Source: Sabellastarte sp. h YS-2021
Lineage: Eukaryota; Annelida; Polychaeta; Sabellida; Sabellidae
Length of the DNA: 64,000 nt
Assembly (NCBI GenBank): GCA_964017235.1
Contig: OZ024932.1
Span: 81,285,451 to 81,349,450, forward strand
Direction: 5' to 3'
Shown: piece after piece, positions 19,750 to 28,773 of the stretch
Numbering within the stretch: position 1 is the stretch's first letter
Layout: each line of letters starts with the position of its first letter
Notes under the pieces: generated by a model
What the model saw: the letters and a program-made list of their open reading frames with translations, nothing else
Database searches by the model: none
Told to the model about the DNA's origin: nothing
Made by a program: the position numbers and the translations under genes

Positions 19750-21208
19750 GAAACGACCTGTTACCTTCCTGTGAGGGCTTTGGATGTGAAAACCTCCCGA
19801 AATCGAAATTCTTCACAGAGTCTCTGTATGACTTGGAATCAGATTCCTTCATTATTGACAATCTTTTGATCATGTTATCCTCAACCTGGGATAAAATATC
19901 CGAGTTGAAGACCTCCTGTTGGTCAAAATGGTCTGTACGCAAGCTTGCCAAGTCCTTAAGACCTAATTTTGAGCTGCAGTCCTTCAATAAGCTGTCTCTC
20001 CTTGCAAGTAGCATATTGCAGGCCAGAGTCATATTCTGCTTGAGGACTGTATCCAGAGCTATTTCTAAGGAAGATGTGACAGAAGCCTGGAGTTGAGAGT
20101 ATTTGATCATGAGATCTGCTGATTCCCTGATGGTTTCCAGATCTTCTGAACATTTGATCTCAGTAGCTAACTCCTGGATCCTATTGTTGAGTTCCTCAAT
20201 AGCCATTTTAAACCATACAACATGGCCCAGGATTTGAACATTTTCTCTGCAAACTGTCTCCTGTACAATAAACTGCTTGGGAGGTACAGAGATTGAAGAT
20301 GACAAAGACTTTACTTTAGCTATGTTGAAGTATGAGTCAGGAAGTTTAGGAGCTTTCAGAGGAGTATTTTGAGGAGAAGTGGTGTAATAAATCATGTCAG
20401 GCCTCTCAAAGGCCAAAAACTGTCCCTGAGATAGAGATTCAGAGCTGGACTTGTCTTTTACTGTTGTTCCAGAGGCCTTTCTGTATCTATAGTCCCACAT
20501 GGACTGTATATCTTGAACAGGAGGTAAAGCCAAATTCTGTTTTCTGACCACCTGCTTTGAAGGTTTCTTAGAGAATGCAGAGGGAGCCACAAGGCACTCT
20601 ACTTGTGGTACCTCTAAATCCAACAGATTCCTGATGGCATTGAGCATTTCCACATAGGAAGGATCTAATTCCTGGGAATGAGTGTCTGAATCACCCTGAG
20701 GAGACCTGGATCTATGGCGTTTCGTAGCAGGTAAAGATGATTCCTCATCAGATAATTCCCCCTCTGAGGGGACTGGTCTGCTCTGGGAGGCTGGGGCACA
20801 CATACCCTGCTCCTGAGAGTGTGGAAGAGTTGTTTTGGAAGCTGAAGGTTTATCCCTGCGCTTAAACTCCTCAAATTGAGAAGCCAGGGAAGATAACTGA
20901 GAATTCATAGCCTTTAACATCTCCTGAAGAGATGAATCAGGAGTAGAAGTGGAGGAAGTTGAGGACTTTGAAGGAGTTGGCTCATCCAACAGCGAGTCAT
21001 CAAACTTGTCAGAAACTTTAGTTTTTGAAGATTTCTTTCTATGAGGAATTTTCAAAGCACCAGGACAAATAGTACAGTCACTTTCCTTACCAATCACACA
21101 CTTATCCTTCCCTTTCTTGTCGTTTCTGCATTTTAAACAGGCCTGATGGTTGTCCCAAGGCAACATATCACCTGCACAAATGGAGCATTTCCTTTGTTTT
21201 TCGGACAT
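19664..21208 (-). CDS. Gag-like protein of DIRS copy 4, intact
   Basis: An ATG at 21,208 opens a 514-residue frame. The N-terminus has CSIC, CLKC and CTIC pairs within 55 residues, matching the Cys/His cluster of the copy 2 and 3 Gags in position. A Ser/Thr/Pro-rich region follows, with the RHRSRSPQ motif near residue 170, then a conserved core containing MWDYRY and a basic RASRGGRGGKRK tail just before the stop. It would bind and package element RNA. Sequence similarity to the other family is limited to the N-terminal cluster and general layout. Confidence 0.88.
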   Translation of the reverse strand: MSEKQRKCSICAGDMLPWDNHQACLKCRNDKKGKDKCVIGKESDCTICPGALKIPHRKKSSKTKVSDKFDDSLLDEPTPSKSSTSSTSTPDSSLQEMLKAMNSQLSSLASQFEEFKRRDKPSASKTTLPHSQEQGMCAPASQSRPVPSEGELSDEESSLPATKRHRSRSPQGDSDTHSQELDPSYVEMLNAIRNLLDLEVPQVECLVAPSAFSKKPSKQVVRKQNLALPPVQDIQSMWDYRYRKASGTTVKDKSSSESLSQGQFLAFERPDMIYYTTSPQNTPLKAPKLPDSYFNIAKVKSLSSSISVPPKQFIVQETVCRENVQILGHVVWFKMAIEELNNRIQELATEIKCSEDLETIRESADLMIKYSQLQASVTSSLEIALDTVLKQNMTLACNMLLARRDSLLKDCSSKLGLKDLASLRTDHFDQQEVFNSDILSQVEDNMIKRLSIMKESDSKSYRDSVKNFDFGRFSHPKPSQEGNRSFRDKRTQQNSTYGHFSARASRGGRGGKRK

Positions 21209-21244
21209 GGTAAAAAATCTTTGAAGATCCGAAAAGAACGCGTG

Positions 21245-21385
21245 TGTACTTGACGGCGGTCAAAATAAGAATGACAACTTACAGTGGAGATATAACCTCC
21301 AGCAGGTGCCCGCTGGGGTTTACGTGTGTACATTAAGACGGTAGGTCACGTAAGCTTCTGTTGGGATTATGTAAGTACGTTTTTA
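21245..21385 (-). repeat. Inverted terminal repeat (5' side) of DIRS copy 4
   Basis: Reverse complement of 15,925-16,090 without the 44-bp insertion; it lies directly upstream of gag in element sense and probably contains the promoter. Confidence 0.9.
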
Positions 21386-21396
21386 TGCAATAAAAA

Positions 21397-22183
21397 CACA
21401 TATTTACTGATTTATGACCTGTGTTATTTCACAAGTTTACTGGTATGACTTTCAATAAATATGTGAAATGAAACTTTGATGTTTGTTGGTTGTAAATATA
21501 TAATACTGGACTGTAAACCAAAACATACATTATATTGGAACATTTTACTCTGTTATGTTGACTATTACAATATACTTAGCAATACATTACATGCAATAAT
21601 TTATGTCAAACAATAGCACTAGACTTTGATATATTTAAGTTTACAAACTTTGTGTATGTGCTTTCAGTAAATATTTCATTTAAGCCTGTATTATTTTCAA
21701 TCCCACAGCTACAAAGGACCTATGGCATCCCTAACAATGATTAAAGATCATTAACTTTTCTCCATTTTTATGTGAGTGATACATAAAAAGTGTTTTTATT
21801 GGCAGTAAATAAAAGTTTTAGAAATTAATTGAAATTTGAGTTTCAAAATTTTAACATATTTTAACTATACTTTCATTCAACAGAAATTTTGCCTGGTCAT
21901 TTAAGACAAAATGATTTGATGCCTGCAGGGTGGAGTGTAGGGAATGCCCAAATATAATATAGTTCTTGGCGTCTGCGCCTGGTGGTTGCTTTTGGGCTTA
22001 TTGGATCCCCCATCCAATGTAAGATGCTAAATTCCATGTTTTTCACAGAACGATTTTTTCTCTGTGAAATGCCTCGAAACTGGAGTGGCATTTTCAGGCT
22101 GGAATTTCTGAACACTGCTGTAGTGTTCATACATCCTGTTTCTAAATGGTATTTAAATGTTTTCTTGGTGTGGAAACTGGTTT
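21397..22183. other. Unassigned intron sequence between DIRS copies 4 and 3
   Basis: The first 70 bp continue the AGTAAATAC-type repeat interrupted by copy 4. The rest is AT-rich and shows no recognised gene. Confidence 0.5.
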
Positions 22184-22187
22184 TTTA

Positions 22188-22385
22188 TTGCGTTAATATA
22201 TCTTACCTAGTGGACAGATGCATTTGTCCGGCGCACAGCCGGTCCCGCCAAACGTTAGAGAAAAACGCCTCGAGCTGGGCTCTGGCCCGGACCGGTAGTG
22301 TCCTGTTTACTCGCCAGGTGGCTGTATAGCCTCCCTGCCGGTGCACTGCGCGTGCGCGCGCATGCGTACTTCCTCCTTTTGTTTG
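22188..22385 (+). repeat. Left inverted terminal repeat, DIRS copy 3
   Basis: Matches copy 2's left ITR with scattered substitutions (for example GGCGCACAGCCGG for GGCGCCTTGCCGG). It includes GCGCGCATGCGTACTTCCTC, an NRF1/ETS-like arrangement, at 22,355-22,374. Confidence 0.9.
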
Positions 22386-22498
22386 GCGCGAAGACGAAAG
22401 GTCGTCTGTTTTTTTTTGGAGAAACTTTTATTTTATTTTATATCTGTTACAGGATATATTTTGATAAATTCTTTGTGTAGAAGTGTTGTTTAATAACT

Positions 22499-24665
22499 AT
22501 GGATTCACCAGGACAAAGGCGGGGATCGTGCGGCCATAAGATGGCTGGATTTGATATGCATGAGAAGTGTGCTCGTTGTCGAGACAAAGGTCTGGGTAAA
22601 GATCCCTGCATTGTGGGAGGTGCGATATGCAAGATTTGTGACAATTTTACAGCAATTCAACGTGATATGCTGGCCACTCCACAGTATCAAATTCGCAAGG
22701 ACAAGAAAGCGGGTTTGCTAGTGTCACCACGAGATGTAACTGTGCTGTCTCCAGTTAATTCTTCTCAACAGCCAGCTAGTACTGCGCATGCTCAGCAGAC
22801 GATTTCTGAAGATGACAGTGCGCATGCGCAGGACCTCCCTGGGGGTAGCGATAATGAGAGTTCTTCAGATTTTGTTTCCAAAAAAGATTTTGACAAATTA
22901 AGTGACCAGCTAGATGAGAAATTCTCTCGTTTTGAAGCACTCTTATCAAGAGGCAATATATTTGCTACCCCCAAAGTACCGGTTCAGGTTTCAAACCCAC
23001 CGGTTTCTGATCAGCCATTCATAGATCCTGCCTCTGCCCGAACCACCGGTCCGGTGCGGTTTCCGGCAGTACAGGCTAGTACAGGATCAGATGGCAAGAA
23101 AGATTCAAAGAAGAAGCACAAGTCTTCTCATCATAAATCTTCCAAAGCAAAACCGGTTCCGGTTGAGGAAAATACCGGTCCGGTACAGAAAAAGCCCTCT
23201 GACACTGCACTTCAACAATCTAAACCGGTACCAGTCGGGGAGATGACCGGTCCGGTCAGGGCATACCAAACTGACACCGGTTCCGGTTGTGGATGGATCT
23301 TTTACCGGTCCGGAACCGGCTGCACCGGCTGGGGAGCCGTTTATTAGAAACCTTGCTTCTGCTGGTGGCTCAGATGATATGTCCAATGTTGAACACCCCT
23401 TAACAGATGTTTTGCCTGTGGCTTCAGACGAACCACTCTTTGGGGATCATACATCAACAGATGTTGTGGATAGGGATCATACATCACCAGATGTTTTGGA
23501 TAGCGAGGATGGTGAACTTTCTGAATCAGACACTGATAAACCAGAAAAGAATGAAGAAATGAGTTACAGGGAAACAGTTCGTTCCATCAGGGCCTTTATG
23601 GGCTGGAACTTTATCCCAGACTTTGAGTTTGAGTACAGTGACCCGGATAAGTCCAACAATCCGTGGCGTGGAAAAAATCCGAAGACAAGTTCAAAGGTGT
23701 CAGTAGCCATGCCAGCAGACGATTGGCTCTGTCAGAAGCTGGAGAGGATTAATCTGACTGTAGCTGAGGGTTACCCTTCCCGAAGTCAAGAAGCTGGTGG
23801 TTTGCGTACTGACCAATTCATACGCACCCCTAAACCACAGGATAAATGGTATCCCATGCATAAGTTAAAGACAGATGGTCCCCAGCGACCAGGTAGAAAG
23901 CTGTTCAACTGGCATGGTTCTGAGGCGAAACTAAATGCTCAATTCTCAAGAATTGTCAAACCAGCTGCATATCTCGCAACAGGTCCCGTGTCTCGTCCCA
24001 TATCGCAAGAAGTACTACGCAGATGGGAAAGGTGCGCCCGAGAGGGTACTTACACAGTGAACCATGCAGCTGGTTTCAGCAGATGCACTAGCGAGATTCA
24101 AGATCAGATGGCACATCACATAACTTTCCTACAGACTCATCTCAGTAAGGGCAAGTCAGCCAAGGAGGTGTCTGAAGCACTTAAGGAGTTAAGGGATTTA
24201 TGTGCTTTCCACCAGAATGTATCTGTCTCTCTTGGGACAGCTCTACAGCACCTGGCTGATAGCCTTTTTGTGCAGCTGGGGAACTTCATTCTGATGCGTC
24301 GGGACTCTTATTTAGATCATGTTCGTCCCGGTATGAAGATGGACACTTGGAATGAACTGAGGAATGCTGCTCTTTTTGGATATGGGTTATTTCCCGACGC
24401 GGCCTTGAATGTCGCGGAACAAGATATCAACAAGTTTGAGACACAACATGTGTCGGTCCAGTCTCGAGTTGGTCCCCAGCACCAACAGAAGACCAAGTAT
24501 CGCTATAAACCGTATGAGAAGAAGGAGGCTAAGACCATGGTTCAGCCGTCATCTGCTCCTCAACAACCTTGGCGACAGTTTGGGTCACGAGGTCGTGGCC
24601 GTGGGCGTGGTTCTACTAACCACCGTTTTTCCAAGTATGCCCGGGGTGGCAAAAATTATAAATGA
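22499..24665 (+). pseudogene. Gag-like gene of DIRS copy 3, one frameshift
   Basis: An ATG at 22,499 starts MDSPGQRRGSCGHKMAG with the same Cys/His cluster as copy 2 (KCARC, CKIC). A long Ser/Lys-rich region encodes repeated TGPV units from clustered ACCGGT motifs (22,975-23,330). The frame changes by +1 between 23,289 and 23,347, after which the conserved core (RAFMGW, FGYGLFPDA) and a GRGRGRG tail run to TGA at 24,663-24,665. The break lies inside the repetitive ACCGGT region, so polymerase slippage or a sequencing error is possible. RNA-binding Gag function is inferred from position and basic tail. Confidence 0.87.
22975..23335 (+). repeat. ACCGGT/CCGGT motif cluster in gag
   Basis: About fifteen CCGGT-type motifs, eight of them ACCGGT, occur in some 360 bp. 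A similar but looser cluster is present in copy 2 (9,320-9,925). They encode TGPV and PVPV units. Confidence 0.85.
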
Positions 24666-26964
24666 CAATCATTGTACAAACCCACACAACCAAATAATTC
24701 CAAAGATAGTGGGTCAAAACATCAGCCCTCAAAACTTTTCAAAGACTGTATACTCAAGAACTGCTGTAATTCCTGTTCCTATTGTTGTCGGTCCCGGGCA
24801 GCCGCAAAAGAAAGGCCTAAGTCCCGATCTTTGTCAGACAGAAATAAAACATGTCAAAAGTGCTTCTTTTGTCTCTCCTTGTCGTTCTGTCCCTCATGTA
24901 CCAAATGTCCACAGTGTTGCAGAAAATCCTCCTGTAGGATGCAGGTTGCACAGGTTCTGGGAAACGTGGCTCAGCCTGGGTTCAAATCCTCGGGTAGTCT
25001 CCATCTTGAAGGACGGTTACAACCTCCCTTTCAAGATGAGGCCCCCATTGACCAGGTGTCCTCTGATAATCAGCGGATACGCCAACCCTCGCAGAAACAA
25101 GTTTTTGAAGGAGGCGTTGCAGTCCCTGATTACAAAACAGGCCGTAGAAAAAGTAGTGGTTCGGGCTTCTCTGGCCTTTTACAACCGGCTGTTCATAGTT
25201 CCCAAACCAAACAGCAAATGGCGTCCAATCTTGGATTTGAGCAAACTCAATCTTTTCCTCCACTCGGAAACCTTCAAAATGGAAACTCCGGAGACCATCC
25301 GGCTATCCCTTCAAAAAGGCGAATGGGTCACATCGCTGGATTTCAGCGATGCCTATTTCCACATTCCCATCAACCCAAGGTCGAGGAAGTATCTCCGGTT
25401 TCACCTGCACGGTCAAACCTTCCAGTTCAGGGCTCTGCCGTTCGGCCTAGCGACGGCTCCTTTGGAATTCACAAAGGTGGTGAAGGAGGTGAAATTGATG
25501 GCCCAGTCCAGGGGTATAAGGATCCACCAGTACCTAGACGACTGGTTGCTTCGAGCGCCCTTTCGGGAGGCTTGTGTGAACCAAACGCGGACCCTGATGG
25601 CTCTGTGTCAGCAGTTGGGATGGTTAGTCAATTTGCAAAAGTCAGAACTTGTTCCCCAACAGGAGTTCAACTTTGTCGGTTATCATTTCGACCTCTCCAA
25701 GGGTCTAGTGAAGCCGACTCAGGAGAGGTGGCAAACCCTAACCCAAAAAATAAAGATGCTAATGAACAGAGACCATTGTTCGGTCCGAGAGTTCATGTCT
25801 CTCATAGGTTTGTTGACAGCCACAGAGAAACAGGTGGTTTCGGGGCGCCTTCACATGAGACCGATTCAGTGGCACTTGAAGAATCACTGGCACGTGCCAG
25901 AGGTACTAGAGAAGGAGATTCCTCTTCCCAGATCTCTGTACCCTCATCTGCAGTGGTGGCTGGACGAAAACAATGTGCTCAGCGGCCAACCTCTTCATCC
26001 TCTACAACATGCTCTGCAGTTGTTTACCGACGCCTCAAACGAAGGTTGGGGCGCGCACTTAGGAGACCACACGGCAAAAGGAGTTTGGTCGGACTCAGAA
26101 AGCCAGTTGCACATAAACTTTCTCGAGCTAAAGGCGGTCCTTCTGGCCCTCAAGAAGTTCGAGCAACAGTGTTGGGGCCAGATCATTTTGATAGCCACGG
26201 ACAACACAACGGTTGTCTCATACATCAACAAGGAGGGGGGTATGAGATCAGGCTCACTTTGTGCCCTCCTCTGGAGACTGCTTTCCTGGTGCAATCGCAG
26301 ACAGATAGTTCTAAGGGCCAGGCACATTCCGGGAAGGCTGAATGTGATAGCAGACAAATTGTCCAGGAGCACTCAGGTTATTCAGACAGAATGGTCCCTC
26401 CTGCAGGAAGTCTTCGACCACTTATGTGCCAGGTGGCACACTCCCCGAGTGGATCTCTTTGCAACAAGGTACAATCACAAACTACCCAAGTTTGTGTCCC
26501 CAGTACCCGATCCACAGGCATGGAGAGTAGATGCTCTCAGCCTGAATTGGGAGAATATGGATGCCTACGCGTTCCCTCCTGTGTCTCTTTTGGGCAAGGT
26601 GGTGTCCAAGATCCTAGATCAGGGAGTTCACAGGTTGGTTCTGATTGCTCCAGGGTGGCCCAACATGCCTTGGTTCTGGGATCTAGTCAGCATGTCTGTT
26701 CAGATTCCTCTCTCCCTTCCAAACGTGGAGAACCTGCTGACCCAACCGTTCAATCAGTGTCCCCACAGAGATCTCCTAGGGCTCAACCTCCACGCCTGGC
26801 TCCTAGAGCCTCTAGCATACAGGCACAAGGATTCTCTAATGAAGTGGCAACGAGAATTGAGGCTCCTCAAAGACAATCAACCAGAGCCATCTATGAATCG
26901 AAGTGGTCCATATTTGTCAAATGGTGCGAGTCACACAAGGTGGACTTCGGGTCACCTTCTTTAA
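24409..26964 (+). CDS. Reverse transcriptase-RNase H with degenerate methyltransferase-like domain, DIRS copy 3
   Basis: The frame is open from inside gag (+1 relative to it). The first 100 or so codons overlap the gag tail and are not conserved as RT. RT motifs are SLDFSDAYFHIPI, ALPFGLATAPLEFTK and QYLDDWLL. RNase H motifs are LFTDASNEGWGAH, HINFLELKAVLLAL and ATDNTTVVSYIN. The Dam-like end has VDLFATRYNHKLP, YAFPPV and LIAPGWPNMPWF. RT is about 85 percent identical to copy 2 by eye over the core, far more than the overlapping recombinase frame in the same region. No stops. No clear ATG upstream of RT, so expression by +1 frameshift is likely. Confidence 0.92.
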   Translation: MSRNKISTSLRHNMCRSSLELVPSTNRRPSIAINRMRRRRLRPWFSRHLLLNNLGDSLGHEVVAVGVVLLTTVFPSMPGVAKIINDNHCTNPHNQIIPKIVGQNISPQNFSKTVYSRTAVIPVPIVVGPGQPQKKGLSPDLCQTEIKHVKSASFVSPCRSVPHVPNVHSVAENPPVGCRLHRFWETWLSLGSNPRVVSILKDGYNLPFKMRPPLTRCPLIISGYANPRRNKFLKEALQSLITKQAVEKVVVRASLAFYNRLFIVPKPNSKWRPILDLSKLNLFLHSETFKMETPETIRLSLQKGEWVTSLDFSDAYFHIPINPRSRKYLRFHLHGQTFQFRALPFGLATAPLEFTKVVKEVKLMAQSRGIRIHQYLDDWLLRAPFREACVNQTRTLMALCQQLGWLVNLQKSELVPQQEFNFVGYHFDLSKGLVKPTQERWQTLTQKIKMLMNRDHCSVREFMSLIGLLTATEKQVVSGRLHMRPIQWHLKNHWHVPEVLEKEIPLPRSLYPHLQWWLDENNVLSGQPLHPLQHALQLFTDASNEGWGAHLGDHTAKGVWSDSESQLHINFLELKAVLLALKKFEQQCWGQIILIATDNTTVVSYINKEGGMRSGSLCALLWRLLSWCNRRQIVLRARHIPGRLNVIADKLSRSTQVIQTEWSLLQEVFDHLCARWHTPRVDLFATRYNHKLPKFVSPVPDPQAWRVDALSLNWENMDAYAFPPVSLLGKVVSKILDQGVHRLVLIAPGWPNMPWFWDLVSMSVQIPLSLPNVENLLTQPFNQCPHRDLLGLNLHAWLLEPLAYRHKDSLMKWQRELRLLKDNQPEPSMNRSGPYLSNGASHTRWTSGHLL
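24663..24671 (+). promoter_or_regulatory. Candidate stop-codon readthrough site, TGA CAA TCA
   Basis: The gag stop is followed by CAATCA, which also satisfies CARYYA. The frame continues without a stop for 1,066 codons. See 10,960-10,968 for the matching site in copy 2. Confidence 0.5.
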
Positions 26965-27866
26965 CTCAGGTAGCGGAATTTCTCCTATTCCTTTTCAAGG
27001 AGAAAAATCTTCAACCTAGCACCATAGATGGCTATAGAACTGCTATAGCCGACAAAATTGGTTGTGACAAGGTTAATTTTGGTAAAGACGAAAACCTTAC
27101 CCGCTTGCTAGACAGTTTCCATAGAGATAAACCCAAGGGTCTTCGAGGAGTCCCTAGCTGGAATCTGTCTCTGGTCTTGCATCAATTAACCCAGTCCCCC
27201 TTTGAACCCCTTCGAAAGGCGTCTCTGAAACATCTTACCTTCAAAACGGTGTTTCTCCTGGCTTTGGGCTCGGGCAAAAGAAGGAGTGAGATTCATGCCT
27301 GGGTACACAGGAACATTAGACATCAGGAAGATTGGGCTAATGTTTCTTTATTCCCTTCTCCTTGTTTCTTGTCCAAGAATCAGTTGGCTAAAGAAGGGCC
27401 TTCTTCAGTAGCTCCGGTAATTATTCCGGCCTTGGCCCCTACGTTGGATAAGTCTCTCAAGGAGGATAGAACCTTATGTCCAGTTCGGGCTTTGCGTTAT
27501 TACCTGGACAAGACCAAAGACCTCCGTTCCGGCAAACAGTTGGTCTTTGTGTCTTTCAAGAAGAACTTCAATAAGGACATCGCTCCTGCTACGATTTCTT
27601 CTTGGATTAAACAAACCATCTTGTTGTGCTATCAATTGTCCAATGAGGATGCACAACAATTACATCAGGTCAGAGCCCATGATGTGCGGGCCTTTGCAGC
27701 TTCTAAGGCTTTTCAAGGAGGTGTGTCCTTGGACCAGATCTTCTCAGCCTGCCACTGGAAGTCGCACAATACCTTCACCCAATTTTATTTGAAGGATGTA
27801 GCATGGGCTGATGCTGACCTGTACCATTTAGGACCAGTGGTCGCAGCCCAGCACATACGCGAGTAA
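24666..27866 (+). CDS. Cysteine-rich plus tyrosine recombinase frame of DIRS copy 3
   Basis: Same frame as gag, separated by one TGA, and open to TAA at 27,864-27,866. The first segment (24,750-24,950) has many cysteines with CxxC and CC patterns (CQKC, CPSCTKCPQCC) that align one for one with copy 2. About 600 codons then overlap RT. The last 350 residues are the recombinase, with GSGKRRSEI, VRAHDVRAF (HxxR), CHWKSHNTF and the FYL tyrosine. No conventional ATG stands at the start, so the product could be a Gag-readthrough fusion, a spliced form or an internally initiated recombinase. No stop or frameshift is present. Confidence 0.88.
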   Translation, partial: QSLYKPTQPNNSKDSGSKHQPSKLFKDCILKNCCNSCSYCCRSRAAAKERPKSRSLSDRNKTCQKCFFCLSLSFCPSCTKCPQCCRKSSCRMQVAQVLGNVAQPGFKSSGSLHLEGRLQPPFQDEAPIDQVSSDNQRIRQPSQKQVFEGGVAVPDYKTGRRKSSGSGFSGLLQPAVHSSQTKQQMASNLGFEQTQSFPPLGNLQNGNSGDHPAIPSKRRMGHIAGFQRCLFPHSHQPKVEEVSPVSPARSNLPVQGSAVRPSDGSFGIHKGGEGGEIDGPVQGYKDPPVPRRLVASSALSGGLCEPNADPDGSVSAVGMVSQFAKVRTCSPTGVQLCRLSFRPLQGSSEADSGEVANPNPKNKDANEQRPLFGPRVHVSHRFVDSHRETGGFGAPSHETDSVALEESLARARGTREGDSSSQISVPSSAVVAGRKQCAQRPTSSSSTTCSAVVYRRLKRRLGRALRRPHGKRSLVGLRKPVAHKLSRAKGGPSGPQEVRATVLGPDHFDSHGQHNGCLIHQQGGGYEIRLTLCPPLETAFLVQSQTDSSKGQAHSGKAECDSRQIVQEHSGYSDRMVPPAGSLRPLMCQVAHSPSGSLCNKVQSQTTQVCVPSTRSTGMESRCSQPELGEYGCLRVPSCVSFGQGGVQDPRSGSSQVGSDCSRVAQHALVLGSSQHVCSDSSLPSKRGEPADPTVQSVSPQRSPRAQPPRLAPRASSIQAQGFSNEVATRIEAPQRQSTRAIYESKWSIFVKWCESHKVDFGSPSLTQVAEFLLFLFKEKNLQPSTIDGYRTAIADKIGCDKVNFGKDENLTRLLDSFHRDKPKGLRGVPSWNLSLVLHQLTQSPFEPLRKASLKHLTFKTVFLLALGSGKRRSEIHAWVHRNIRHQEDWANVSLFPSPCFLSKNQLAKEGPSSVAPVIIPALAPTLDKSLKEDRTLCPVRALRYYLDKTKDLRSGKQLVFVSFKKNFNKDIAPATISSWIKQTILLCYQLSNEDAQQLHQVRAHDVRAFAASKAFQGGVSLDQIFSACHWKSHNTFTQFYLKDVAWADADLYHLGPVVAAQHIRE

Positions 27867-28247
27867 CTGGTATCCTTGAAAGGATAACTTGTATATAATG
27901 TAAAGCGTTTAGAAGGAGTAGTGGGTTGTTTTAGTTGGCTCCTTCTTTTTTAGTTATCTTGTTTTGTAACCCCAGCGCGCAGTTCTCAACCGGAAGGGCT
28001 GGTGTGGGGTATGAGTTATTTCTAGTTTATCCTGTTCTGCTTCCTTCGGAATCCTTGGGACTGAACTCTTACCTCCTCTCTCCTATAGTCCTAGCCCAGG
28101 TGGCTCGGTAGACGGCAAAAAAGAAGGGGGGGAACCAACTATGGTGTAGGGTATGGGAAGGATCCCTAACCCTTGGGCTGGAGGCCCAGAGTTCTGACAA
28201 GAGTCCCTGTTGAGTTTAGCTGCCCTCCATCCAATGGGTAGTTATTC

Positions 28248-28345
28248 TGCATCTGTCCACTAGGTAAGATATATTAACGCAATAAAATGGAAAATTTAAT
28301 AAGTAAATTAAATTTTTATAAGTTAATATCTTACCTAGTGGACAG
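28248..28345 (+). repeat. Internal complementary region of DIRS copy 3
   Basis: Complement of the left end (22,188 on) fused to complement of the right end (28,570-28,630), meeting at AACGCAATAAAATGG. Confidence 0.92.
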
Positions 28346-28394
28346 AGGGATTCCCACCCTGCCTTCCCCGCAACAAACATTCCCAGGGGACTCA

Positions 28395-28630
28395 AACAGG
28401 GTGCAAACAAAAGGAGGAAGTACGCATGCGCGCGCACGCGCAGTGCACCGGCAGGGAGGCTATACAGCCACCTGGCGAGTAAACAGGACACTACCGGTCC
28501 GGGCCAGAGCCCAGCTCGAGGCGTTTTTCTCTAACGTTTGGTGGGACCGGCTGTGCGCCGGACAAATGCATCTGTCCACTAGGTAAGATATTAACTTATA
28601 AAAGTTTAATTTACTTATTAAATTTTCCAA
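28395..28630 (+). repeat. Right inverted terminal repeat, DIRS copy 3
   Basis: Reverse complement of 22,188-22,385, including the GCATGCGCGCG block, the ACCGGTCCGGGCC block and the ATCTGTCCACTAGGTAAG block. Confidence 0.9.
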
Positions 28631-28773
28631 TTTCTTCCAGTTTCTTAATTTTGGGGCAGTAGGTGCATCTGCCCAATCTGGAGTAAATAGGTAGAAACTG
28701 GGTAGGGGGTACCAGGGGTTTTGGTACTGGTGGATATGAGATGGATATTCTTGCTAATTATTCGTCATTTTAG

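Larger units (their letters stand above)
15888..21396 (-). mobile_element. DIRS-type retrotransposon copy 4, full length, all frames open, second family
   Basis: Inverted terminal repeats (15,925-16,090 and 21,245-21,385), an ICR (16,134-16,225) and three long minus-strand frames in the order gag, RT-RNase H, recombinase. It is about 5.5 kb, shorter than copies 2 and 3 because it lacks their cysteine-rich segment. Boundaries were set from the ICR and from the empty-site-like repeat at 32,360-32,485. The left-hand (3') ITR has an extra segment of about 44 bp after GTGACCTACCG that is missing from the other ITR. No stop or frameshift was seen in gag, RT or recombinase, so it looks young. It lies in the DyP intron, in the same sense as DyP. 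Confidence 0.93.
22184..28630 (+). mobile_element. DIRS-type retrotransposon copy 3, full length
   Basis: Same family as copies 1 and 2, with matching ITRs, ICR and gene order, in about 6.4 kb. RT and the recombinase frame are uninterrupted; gag has one +1 break near 23,285. It is inserted in the DyP intron (antisense) just upstream of a different tyrosine-recombinase exon. The left end reads TTGCGTTAATATATC and the right end TTAAATTTTCCA. Confidence 0.93.
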
